From: Ktedonobacteraceae bacterium
GTDB taxonomy: Bacteria; Chloroflexota; Ktedonobacteria; Ktedonobacterales; Ktedonobacteraceae
DNA length: 28,900 bases
Reading direction: 5' to 3'
NCBI GenBank assembly: GCA_014896635.1
Contig: JADBKA010000036.1
Span: 1-28,900 of the forward strand
Shown here one piece after another: positions 15,305-22,104 of the stretch; within the stretch, counting starts at the first letter, position 1, and each line of letters begins with the position of its first letter. The position numbers and the translations under genes were made by a program. The notes beneath the pieces were generated by a model that was given only the letters and a program-made list of their open reading frames with translations, did not search any database and was not told where the DNA came from.

Positions 15305-16624
15305 CTAATCAAGAGCTACAAGCGTCTTTCCTTTTGTCTCCGGCAGGAAGAGCAGCGACAGCAGGCACAATCCATAGCCGATTGCGCCAAAACCTATTGC
15401 ACCACCCAGACCTATCGTAGCCGACAAAATGCCGATGGCAGCCGGAAACAACGCGCCTATCCCACGCCCGAAATTATAAGCAAAGCCCTGCCCCGCCCCT
15501 CGCGCGCGCGTGGGAAACAGCTCGGCCAGGTATGAGCCGAAACCACTGAAAATACCCGAAGCAAAGAAGCCCAGCGGTATTCCCAGAACCAGCAGCACGG
15601 CATTTGAGCCGATAGGGATTTGCGTGTAGAGGACAATCAGCAGCGCGCTGCAAAGCGCATAGACGACAAAGGTTGCCTTCCGTCCCAGCCAGTCATTGAC
15701 ATAACCGCTGATGACATAACCGAGGAAGGACCCAATGATCACCACCAGCACGTAGGGCGCGCTGCCTACAATGCTCAGATGCCGCTCACTCTTCAGAAAT
15801 GTGGGCAGCCAGGTGAAAATGGCATAGTACCCCCCCTGCGCTCCGATAGCCAGCAGAGAAGTGAAAAACGTCGTCTTCAAAAGATCCAGGCGGAAGATCT
15901 GCACCAGAGAACTGCTTGTTGCACCACGCTCAAGCGCCTCCTGCGCTCCCTTCTTCACTGCTTCACGCGCCTCTACATACACCGGCGGCTCCTGCACCTT
16001 TCCCCGGATATAGAGGATCAGCAGCGCCGGTAAGATGCCGAGCCAGAAGACAATGCGCCAGGCCAGTTCCTGCCCGACCAGGCTGAGGACGAGCGTAGAC
16101 GCCCCCAGCGCCGCAGCCCAGCCGAAGGACCAGGCGCTCTGCACCATGCCAAGCACACGGCCACGTTGTACAGGATTGGCAACCTCGGCAACGAGAATCG
16201 CACCTACAGCCCATTCTCCCCCAAATCCCAGCCCCTGAATAGAACGAAATACGAGCAAAGTTGGATAATTTGGAGCAAAACCAGACAAGAAGGTGAACAG
16301 TGCATATACAGCAACAGTGATCATCAACGTGCGCACACGCCCGATAGAGTCGGCCAGCGCGCCAGCCAGCATGCCGCCGATGGCGGAGACGACAAGCGTC
16401 ACTGTGGCGATCAGCCCGGATTGCGCATTCGTCAGAGCAAAAGAAGCCGCAATCGCCGTCAGGATAAACGTGAAGATCTGAAAATCGAAGGCATCCAACG
16501 CCCAGCCGAGAGCAGAAGCCCAGAATGCGTGCTTAGCCCGACCCGGCAGTGTGCGATACCAGTCCAGCGTGAGGAGTTTGTCGCTTTGCGAGGAAACTTC
16601 GGGGGTTGACTGATCAAAGTCCAT
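15305..16624 (-). CDS. MFS transporter next to hyuAB, likely substrate importer
   Basis: From ATG 16624 the protein has 439 residues and twelve predicted membrane helices. TM1 and its surroundings read AFWASALGWALDAFDFQIFTFIL, with the Asp-Phe-Asp typical of carboxylate/aromatic acid:H+ symporters. The loop GALADSIGRVRTLM is MFS motif A, and RSIQGLGFGGEWAVGAILVAEVANP with RGRVLGMVQSAWSFGWAAA resembles NanT and other acid symporters. The second half repeats GYVNDWLGRKATFVVYALC and ELFPTRARGAGQGFAYNFGRGIGA. It is probably an H+-coupled uptake system for an organic acid or related compound used by HyuAB; the substrate is inferred from position only. AAGGAGG lies 6 nt before the ATG, an ideal site, so 16624 is preferred over the longer frame starting at 16678. 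Confidence 0.87.
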   Translation of the reverse strand: MDFDQSTPEVSSQSDKLLTLDWYRTLPGRAKHAFWASALGWALDAFDFQIFTFILTAIAASFALTNAQSGLIATVTLVVSAIGGMLAGALADSIGRVRTLMITVAVYALFTFLSGFAPNYPTLLVFRSIQGLGFGGEWAVGAILVAEVANPVQRGRVLGMVQSAWSFGWAAALGASTLVLSLVGQELAWRIVFWLGILPALLILYIRGKVQEPPVYVEAREAVKKGAQEALERGATSSSLVQIFRLDLLKTTFFTSLLAIGAQGGYYAIFTWLPTFLKSERHLSIVGSAPYVLVVIIGSFLGYVISGYVNDWLGRKATFVVYALCSALLIVLYTQIPIGSNAVLLVLGIPLGFFASGIFSGFGSYLAELFPTRARGAGQGFAYNFGRGIGALFPAAIGILSATIGLGGAIGFGAIGYGLCLLSLLFLPETKGKTLVALD

Positions 16625-16683
16625 GAGAGACCTCCTTATCTTTGCTGCGTGAATTGTGCTGGAACTCTCTTCCCACATTGCTA

Positions 16684-16713
16684 ACTATACATAAGCAAAA
16701 CGCAAGAAGACAA
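16684..16713 (-). promoter_or_regulatory. Candidate promoter of the MFS-hyuA-hyuB operon
   Basis: On the minus strand TTGTCT (16708-16713) and TATAGT (16684-16689) are separated by 18 bp, about 60 nt upstream of the MFS start codon. Confidence 0.5.
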
Positions 16714-16764
16714 CCACAGCCCCTCACCATTTACTGGACAATCTCTCATCACCTGCCGGACGCC

Positions 16765-16808
16765 GGGGGTCCAGGGGTGCTCCCCTGGAGGGGGTTTGGG
16801 GTCTCCCC
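16765..16808 (+). repeat. GC-rich palindromic repeat copy 4
   Basis: GGGGGTCCAGGGGTGCTCCCCTGG is followed by AGGGGGTTTGGGGTCTCCCC. It has the same order as copies at 20704 and 20770. A T/C-rich, loosely inverted stretch (CCTTTCCTTTCTCTGAACAG) follows on the CCCC side. Confidence 0.8.
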
Positions 16809-16837
16809 AACCTTTCCTTTCTCTGAACAGGGAGATC

Positions 16838-16858
16838 GGTGGGCGGAATCCGCCCACC
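16838..16858 (-). terminator. GC-rich inverted repeat after the two-TM protein gene
   Basis: GGTGGGCGGA and TCCGCCCACC form an almost loopless perfect inverted repeat immediately after the stop codon of the minus-strand gene at 16862. No T run follows, so termination activity is uncertain. Confidence 0.4.
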
Positions 16859-16861
16859 CCA

Positions 16862-17725
16862 TTATTTCTTTTTCTCGCGCCGCTGCCTGAGACGATACTG
16901 ATAATAGAGATCATCGTCCTTGCCCGCAACCCCCTGCCGTATCGTAGGCTGCGGCAATCTGGCGCTCTCAGAGGATTCGCCTGTGGAACTCTTTCTTTGT
17001 GTAGAGGCAGAAGATGCCGCAGTGAGGCTGCGTGGCAGCAGATCCAGGCGCGCCAGAACCATCAGAATGATGATCAGCAGAGCCAGAAATACCAGCGTCG
17101 AAGCGCGAATCACCACTGTACCGCCGAAAAGCTGGAAGCGTGTCAGTTCGCTATCTATATGCATATTTTGCATGAATTGCATCAAGTACACGCCGACAAA
17201 CTGAGCAACGAAAAGATAGATGACCATGCCGATGATATAGCGGGTCTTGAATGCGCTCTGTGGCCGCTGGGTCGAGCTTCTGGCGGCGGGCCTGGCTTCG
17301 GCTTTCGCGGGTTGTTTTGTTTCTTTGCCCTCTTCCTGTACAGAAGTTTTACTCTCCTTCACAGACACTTTGTTGCGCGTTGCGCGAGCCAGGCGTGCTT
17401 TAGCGATTTCCTCTTTTTTTGGGCCTTCTTCTTCAGTATTTTCCGTATCTTTGCGTAACGTTGAGAAGAAGCCAGCAAAGCGGCGGCGTGATTTGAGCGT
17501 AGGTGCGGGTGCAGTAGATGTTGTGGATGCAGGTTTAGCTGGTAGCGTCTCGATGGTTGGAGTTGCCTGGTTTGCCTGTTGCTCTGGCTGGTCCTGCGAC
17601 TGGTCCTGCTGCTGGTCCAGTTCGCTCTGCTCTGTTTCTCGCGTTGTTACCAGTACAGGGCGATTGCGCTGTGCTCGTCCGGTGCGCCTGGCTTTTTTCG
17701 CTGTCTCGTTATGGTCCTGACTCAT
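16862..17725 (-). CDS. Uncharacterised two-TM protein with long polar N-terminus
   Basis: I do not recognise a family for this 287-residue protein. Residues 1-155 are highly charged and Gln/Glu/Lys/Pro-rich and probably disordered in the cytoplasm. Two hydrophobic helices follow, around YIIGMVIYLFVAQFVGVYLM (about 163-182) and VFLALLIIILMVLARLDLLP (about 212-231), separated by a short loop. The C-terminal tail is Ser/Arg-rich and ends in QYRLRQRREKKK. The start overlaps the stop of the GlcG-like gene by 4 nt (ATGA), with AGGAG 7 nt upstream, so the two are translationally coupled. This suggests a membrane partner for the GlcG-like protein, but it is position evidence only. Confidence 0.65.
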   Translation of the reverse strand: MSQDHNETAKKARRTGRAQRNRPVLVTTRETEQSELDQQQDQSQDQPEQQANQATPTIETLPAKPASTTSTAPAPTLKSRRRFAGFFSTLRKDTENTEEEGPKKEEIAKARLARATRNKVSVKESKTSVQEEGKETKQPAKAEARPAARSSTQRPQSAFKTRYIIGMVIYLFVAQFVGVYLMQFMQNMHIDSELTRFQLFGGTVVIRASTLVFLALLIIILMVLARLDLLPRSLTAASSASTQRKSSTGESSESARLPQPTIRQGVAGKDDDLYYQYRLRQRREKKK

Positions 17726-18414
17726 GAGTGATCTCCTGAAAGTTCTGCCGGTTGCTCTGGTGGGGGCTGATCAAACGATTCGCCGCTATAGCCTTTTTCG
17801 CCATCGCGGGGCAGATGGCGGGTATCGGGGGTACTCTTGCCGGAGGGATTGAAGGCGCCCGCATGCTCAGACTGCTGGCGCTCAAACGGGTAAGCGGCCT
17901 GTGGCATATAGACCGGTGCGGACGGCGATGGCAGTGGTGATACCGGTATGCCTGAAAAAGACTGGCCCGGCGCAACCGGCGATGCTGGATAAGGCACGAC
18001 AGCGGCCTCGATAGCTGCCAGGCCGGCGTGTGCGATCTCGTCATCACGCCCAGGGGCATTGCCACCGCTGACCCCGATGCCCCCGATAGTCGCGCCCTCT
18101 ATACGAATAGGCCAGCCGCCCGCCGCCATGATAAACTTGCCACTCGTCATAGCCGCCAGGCTGGAAGCAAAGCCTGGAATGCCTGATCCCCATTGAGCAA
18201 CCGCATTAGTTGACTGGTTGAACATTACCGCCGTTGTCGCTTTTGCGATGCTGATATTCCCGGTAGCCCAGCCATACGGGGCCATCATACGTTCAAAAAG
18301 CACAAGATGCCCGCCTGCATCAACGATGGCAATGCTGACCGGGCTGCGTAATTCTCGCGCGCGTCTCTTGCTCGCCTCCATGACTTTTCGCGCCAGTTCG
18401 ACTGATATACTCAC
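17722..18414 (-). CDS. GlcG/HbpS (DUF336, haem-degrading-like) protein with Pro-rich tail
   Basis: From GTG 18414 the protein has 230 residues. Residues 1-140 match the GlcG/HbpS/DUF336 fold: LARKVMEASKRRARELRSPVSIAIVDAGGHLVLFERMMAP, SIAKATTAVMFNQST, FIMAAGGWPIRIEGATIGGIGVSGGNAPGRDDEIAHAGLAAI. Members include the haem-binding HbpS of Streptomyces and cobalamin adenosyltransferase-like proteins of diol and glycolate loci. The biochemical role differs between members, so function stays open. Residues 145-230 form a Pro/Ser/Gly-rich, probably disordered tail that is not part of the family. I chose GTG 18414 because AGGAGGAG lies 7 nt upstream; TTG 18420 would be too close. It overlaps the downstream two-TM gene by 4 nt. 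Confidence 0.85.
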   Translation of the reverse strand: MSISVELARKVMEASKRRARELRSPVSIAIVDAGGHLVLFERMMAPYGWATGNISIAKATTAVMFNQSTNAVAQWGSGIPGFASSLAAMTSGKFIMAAGGWPIRIEGATIGGIGVSGGNAPGRDDEIAHAGLAAIEAAVVPYPASPVAPGQSFSGIPVSPLPSPSAPVYMPQAAYPFERQQSEHAGAFNPSGKSTPDTRHLPRDGEKGYSGESFDQPPPEQPAELSGDHS

Positions 18415-18565
18415 CCGCAAACTCCTCCTGGTCCTGACCTTGATGCACTGCCTGGGTTTAGCCTACCGCCTGAACCTGGCAGTTATTCACTTCTCCTGGA
18501 TTTATCGGATGCTCCAGACTTGATAGATATAAGACAATGTAGCGCAGATACGCCAGATTGTGCTC

Positions 18566-18594
18566 ATTGTACCGCATCGTCTACATCTATGCAA
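18566..18594 (-). promoter_or_regulatory. Candidate promoter of the GlcG-like operon
   Basis: On the minus strand TTGCAT (18589-18594) and TACAAT (18566-18571) are separated by 17 bp, giving a leader of about 145 nt. The -35 match is modest. Confidence 0.4.
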
Positions 18595-18602
18595 TCTGTT
18601 TG

Positions 18603-19427
18603 TTACCGGACAAGTCTCACACGATCTCTGTGCCATACCAGTTTACGATACTTTTCTTCCGCCAGTTGCCGGGCCAGTTCCCATTCGGCAGTGCTCAGCG
18701 TGGCCGGGAGAAACTGCGCCTGGAGGGCGGCGCTGAACCCCTGGCGGAACGCCTCGGCCACATCCTGCCAACTGGCAGTCGGCGCGAACGTATGCAGTGG
18801 CGTTGTCTTCTCTTTATAGGAAGCCAGAGCTTCCTGCCGCGCTGCATCTGAGGGAAATTGCAGCATAGCGAAAAATTCGGCGGCGCGATCATCGAGCGGC
18901 AGCGATCCCTGTTGCAGGAGCGATTCGTCCTTCCAGACCTGCGCGCTGCCAATCAGCTTGAAGCCACCACTGGTGAGATCTGCCTGAGTTGATGAAGCAA
19001 AGCAGGCAGCAGACGGTTGCTTGTTGACACGCCCCTCGCTCAGCTCCGCCTGCACACCCAGTCTGTCCAGTGCAGCGATCAGCCCCTGCGCAAGATGCGC
19101 ATACGCGGCAACCACGCCTGAAGGGACACCATCACGCTTGCCGATCACAATGCTGTAGGTGAACTCATCACGGTGATAGACGGCACGGCCTCCGGTTGGG
19201 CGCCGTACCAGCGCCACTCCTCGCTGCTGGCAGATCTCGCTGGCGATTTCGCGCTCGACGTTCTGGAAACGCCCCAGCGAAATCGCCGGGGTAGTCCAGC
19301 GGAAGACGCGCAGAGTTGGCGCAACCCTTCCCTCGATATGGTGCAGCAGAATGGCTTCATCAATTGCCATATTAAGGGCGGCATCCTGCACGCCCGTGTC
19401 TATAAAACGATACGCTCTTGTTTTCAT
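18603..19427 (-). CDS. lipM: Octanoyl-[GcvH]:protein N-octanoyltransferase / lipoate ligase family (LipM-like)
   Basis: From ATG 19427 the enzyme has 274 residues. It moves an octanoyl group from acyl carrier protein to a lipoyl domain, the first step of lipoate synthesis. Motifs: YRFIDTGVQDAALNMAIDEAILL, LRVFRWTTPAISLGRFQN, LVRRPTGGRAVYHRDEFTYSIV (75-94), ACFAS with Cys142, and GFKLIGSAQVW with Lys157 ahead of GSAQ. The nucleophilic Cys142 and catalytic Lys fit LipM, which acts through an acyl-Cys intermediate, rather than lipoate-activating LplA. A ligase role cannot be fully excluded. The start overlaps the tgt stop (ATGA, 19424-19427), so the two are coupled. The next lipoate enzyme, LipA, is not in the window. 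Confidence 0.85.
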   Translation of the reverse strand: MKTRAYRFIDTGVQDAALNMAIDEAILLHHIEGRVAPTLRVFRWTTPAISLGRFQNVEREIASEICQQRGVALVRRPTGGRAVYHRDEFTYSIVIGKRDGVPSGVVAAYAHLAQGLIAALDRLGVQAELSEGRVNKQPSAACFASSTQADLTSGGFKLIGSAQVWKDESLLQQGSLPLDDRAAEFFAMLQFPSDAARQEALASYKEKTTPLHTFAPTASWQDVAEAFRQGFSAALQAQFLPATLSTAEWELARQLAEEKYRKLVWHRDRVRLVR

Positions 19428-20617
19428 ATGGCTGTTTTTACGGCTGCTTTCCACTTTTCACGCTGAAGCGCGCGCACCTCTTCAGAGGCCGGCACATAGC
19501 GAGCAAGAAATTCATCGCGGAACGCTACATAGTTGCCGGCGGCGATGGCATCGTGCAGTTGCGCGGCCAGGCGTAGCATAAAACGAATATTATGAATTGT
19601 CCCCAGGCGATAATAGAGTAATTCCCCGGCGCGCGCCAGGTGATGAACGTAAGCCGCGCTATAGTTGCGACAGGTGTAGCAGTCGCACTCCGCCTCAATC
19701 GGGCCACGCTCGTTGCGGAAGCGAGCCGTCTTGATGTTCACCCGCCCGTGAGAGGTGAAGAGTCCGCCATGACGTGCCACGCGCGTGGGCAGTACACAGT
19801 CGAACATATCCATACCGAGACCGACGCCAACCACCAGATCTTCAGGCGATCCTACACCGAGCAGGTGGCGCGGCTTCTCATGTGGCAGTTCGGGCGTCAC
19901 ATAGGAGAGCATCTCCCACATGCGCTCTTTGGGTTCTCCTACCGAGAGGCCGCCGATAGAGAGGCCAGGGAATGGCAGGGTGCCGATAAAACGGGCGCTC
20001 TCACGGCGCAGTTCTGGCTCGAACGCGCCTTGCACGATACCAAACAGCGCCTGCCGTTCCTGCTGCTCGCAGCCAGCGCGTTCTCTGGTGAGCAAGGCCC
20101 GCTCTTCCCAGCGATGCGTCATTTCCATTGCATGCCTGGCTTGCTGCATCGAACAGGGATAGGGAGAGCAGATGTCAAGCGGGAGAATAATATCTGCGCC
20201 CAGTTCCGCCTCAATGTGCATCGCCCGCTCAGGAGTCAGGACGTGCTGCGAGCCGTCGAGGTGCGATTTGAAGGTCACGCCCTCTTCATCCAGTTTGCGC
20301 AGATGGCCCAGACTCCACACCTGGAAGCCACCACTATCGGTCATGATCGGGCCATCCCAGTGCATGAACGTGTGGAGTCCGCCGAGATCGGCAATCAGGG
20401 CGGAGCCGGGTCGCAGCATGAGGTGATAAGTGTTAGCGAGGATAATAGCAGCTCCGGCTGCCTGTAACTCTTCGGGCGAGATGCTCTTTACCGTCGCCTG
20501 GGTGCCAACCGGCATGAAAATGGGTGTACGAATCACGCCGTGTGGCGTGCGCAGGACTCCTGTGCGCGCCCACGTCAAGGGACATTGCGCAGTAATCGTA
20601 AAGCTGAAAGACGACAT
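19424..20617 (-). CDS. tgt: tRNA-guanine transglycosylase (queuine/preQ1 tRNA-ribosyltransferase)
   Basis: The 397-residue enzyme exchanges guanine 34 in GUN-anticodon tRNAs for preQ1. Landmarks: TPIFMPVGTQATVKSI, ILANTYHLMLRPG, TDSGGFQVWSLG with Asp94, GADIILPLDICSPY with Asp148, FGIVQGAFEPELR, GLSIGGLSVGEP, HLLGVGSPEDLV and GMDMFDCVLPTRVARHG holding the nucleophilic Asp. The zinc site is complete: Cys311, Cys313, Cys316 and His342 in the expected spacing. Length is slightly above the usual 375. GGGAG lies 4 nt before the ATG. The upstream 530 bp contain two repeat elements and no clear promoter for this strand. queA and queC-F are not in the window. Confidence 0.97.
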   Translation of the reverse strand: MSSFSFTITAQCPLTWARTGVLRTPHGVIRTPIFMPVGTQATVKSISPEELQAAGAAIILANTYHLMLRPGSALIADLGGLHTFMHWDGPIMTDSGGFQVWSLGHLRKLDEEGVTFKSHLDGSQHVLTPERAMHIEAELGADIILPLDICSPYPCSMQQARHAMEMTHRWEERALLTRERAGCEQQERQALFGIVQGAFEPELRRESARFIGTLPFPGLSIGGLSVGEPKERMWEMLSYVTPELPHEKPRHLLGVGSPEDLVVGVGLGMDMFDCVLPTRVARHGGLFTSHGRVNIKTARFRNERGPIEAECDCYTCRNYSAAYVHHLARAGELLYYRLGTIHNIRFMLRLAAQLHDAIAAGNYVAFRDEFLARYVPASEEVRALQREKWKAAVKTAI

Positions 20618-20703
20618 TTCTCTCCCGGCTATTCGGATACAACTCTGCCCTTTATTTTCTCACAGGCGTCAAGCCCGGCTCTCCTGACGCAACTGAACGA
20701 AAA

Positions 20704-20753
20704 GGGGAGTCCAGGAGGGCAAGGCCCTCCTGGCGGGGGTTTGGGGTGTCCCC
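20704..20753 (+). repeat. GC-rich palindromic repeat copy 5
   Basis: GGGGAGTCCAGGAGGGC, AAG, GCCCTCCTGG, then CGGGGGTTTGGGGTGTCCCC. It is nearly identical in layout to the copy 16 bp further on, so the two form a direct tandem. Confidence 0.88.
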
Positions 20754-20769
20754 AGGCATAGACTAAAAA

Positions 20770-20820
20770 GGGGTCCAGGGGGCCGTGCCGGCCCCCTGGC
20801 GGGGGTTTGGGGTGTCCCCC
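20770..20820 (+). repeat. GC-rich palindromic repeat copy 6
   Basis: GGGGTCCAGGGGGCC, GTGCC, GGCCCCCTGG, then CGGGGGTTTGGGGTGTCCCCC. It is followed by an AT-rich, imperfectly inverted stretch (CCTTTTTC ... GAAAAGG, 20830-20858), as seen beside copy 2. Confidence 0.88.
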
Positions 20821-20980
20821 GAAAAGTATCCTTTTTCCTTTGAAAGAGAAAAGGGAACAGGAATACCCCCTTTTCATGGGCTATACATCTGGACCAGCAT
20901 TGATAAAAAATTATGAGCTGGCAGGCGTATAAAATATGCATAAAAATATTTATCATCGTGACAATTTGTCGTAAAATCGC

Positions 20981-21009
20981 TTGCAAATCGTAAAAGGATA
21001 GTGTATGCT
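20981..21009 (+). promoter_or_regulatory. Candidate promoter of the zinc-ribbon gene
   Basis: TTGCAA (20981-20986) and TATGCT (21004-21009) are separated by 17 bp. The transcript would carry a leader of about 130 nt. The rest of the 20618-21147 gap holds the two repeat copies and no further gene. Confidence 0.5.
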
Positions 21010-21147
21010 TTCCAACGGTATCCGATCTCGGTCTTACATACAGTGCTCGTCCAGATTTTGCAATCCCGCTGGTAGGGGAATGACTGGTGACATCTGCTCG
21101 ATACGGACCTGGAGGAATACCAACATAGCATATCAGGAGGTCCTTCA

Positions 21148-21459
21148 TTGAGTTTCGTTGACAAAACCCTGAAGTGCCGTGAATGCGGAGTCGATTTCGT
21201 GTTCACCGCAGGAGAACAAGAGTTCTACCAACAGAAGGGTCTGATGAACCAGCCCGGTCGTTGCCCTTCCTGCCGTGCTGCGCGGCGTGCTGCATCCGGC
21301 GGGGTTGGAAATCGCTCTGAGCGGTCTGCACGCGAAATGCACACGGTTATCTGTGCTGACTGTGGCGCCGAGACCCAGGTTCCTTTTATTCCCAAAAATG
21401 ATCGTCCCGTCTATTGCAGCTCTTGCTTTGAAAAGGTGCGGGTAGCCCGCAGCAAATAG
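21148..21459 (+). CDS. Small double zinc-ribbon protein
   Basis: The 103-residue product has two Cys4 zinc ribbons. The first uses C10, C13, C39 and C42 (LKCRECGVDFVFTAGEQEFYQQKG, then PGRCPSC), the zf-trcl type. The second uses C69, C72, C90 and C93 (ICADCGAETQVPFIPKNDRPVYCSSCF), the CxxC-CxxC type found in many small Chloroflexota and Cyanobacteria proteins. Function is unknown; nucleic acid or protein binding is likely. The start is TTG, chosen because a perfect AGGAGG lies 7 nt upstream and the first Cys lies at residue 10. It is a single-gene unit with its own promoter and terminator, immediately before the rel genes. Confidence 0.85.
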   Translation: MSFVDKTLKCRECGVDFVFTAGEQEFYQQKGLMNQPGRCPSCRAARRAASGGVGNRSERSAREMHTVICADCGAETQVPFIPKNDRPVYCSSCFEKVRVARSK

Positions 21460-21608
21460 CTTTTGAGCAGCACCCGCCGGCTTACCCGGCTCGCTGCGCG
21501 GCTCGTCAGGGATGTTTTCCGCCACGAAAGTCATCTCTCAAACGAGCAAAGCAGGCACTTCCAATAGTAGCCTGTCTCCCATTCCTTCCATATGATTTAT
21601 GGAACAGG

Positions 21609-21655
21609 AAGGCAAAGCCGAGGTGTGTTCTTGGCTTCGCCTTGTTTTTATTTTT
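21609..21655 (+). terminator. Intrinsic terminator of the zinc-ribbon gene
   Basis: AAGGC-A-AAGCC (21609-21619) pairs with GGCTT-C-GCCTT (21633-21643) with one mismatch, followed by a long T-rich run (21645-21655). It lies 150 bp after the stop codon. Confidence 0.8.
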
Positions 21656-21659
21656 CCTT

Positions 21660-21905
21660 ACTTTCTACTGCTAAAATCGCTTTTGTATGTTGCCGGGGCG
21701 CTCGATTTCATTTATCTCTGCAATGCACGTCTCTCATAGCTCCAGGGCTGTAGCAGAGTTCTCTTTGCTACATGCAACAGCGGGCAAAAAAGAAAAAACG
21801 GTAACGCCGCCTTTAATGACGGGGATCAGGAGACATCCGTCCCGCTCTGTGGGGACCCGCCTTTTCCTCTGCCAGGGAACATGTCGTCCCCTGAACCCTC
21901 GCTTT
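21660..21905. other. Intergenic stretch without recognised feature
   Basis: Between the zinc-ribbon terminator and the rel promoter I see no gene, repeat copy or RNA structure that I can support. The short open frames here have no family resemblance. Confidence 0.5.
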
Positions 21906-21909
21906 CTGC

Positions 21910-21937
21910 TTGACAGCCGTACATTGCCCTTTATAAT
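21910..21937 (+). promoter_or_regulatory. Consensus promoter of the first rel gene
   Basis: A perfect TTGACA (21910-21915) and a perfect TATAAT (21932-21937) are separated by 16 bp. The leader to the start codon at 22105 is about 160 nt. Confidence 0.8.
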
Positions 21938-22104
21938 AGAGAAGTAACATTTGTTTGATCTATGTTTGAGTTTTGTACGTCTTTGCAAAATAGACACGTG
22001 GCGACAAAAACGGCCAGGCAGCCGTTTGAGACGTTTTGCCGACAGTACCATCCTGGCCCTATCGGCATCTCTCTTGCGCGCCCATTTTACAGACAGGGTG
22101 GGGA

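Noticed and set aside
19640..20467. 275-codon plus-strand open frame inside tgt
   Set aside because: Tgt on the minus strand is unambiguous, including its zinc site, so this is a shadow frame.
22036..22104. Upstream extension of rel copy 1 from ATG 22036
   Set aside because: These 23 codons have no Rel similarity; ATG 22105 has a purine-rich site and fits the family N-terminus.
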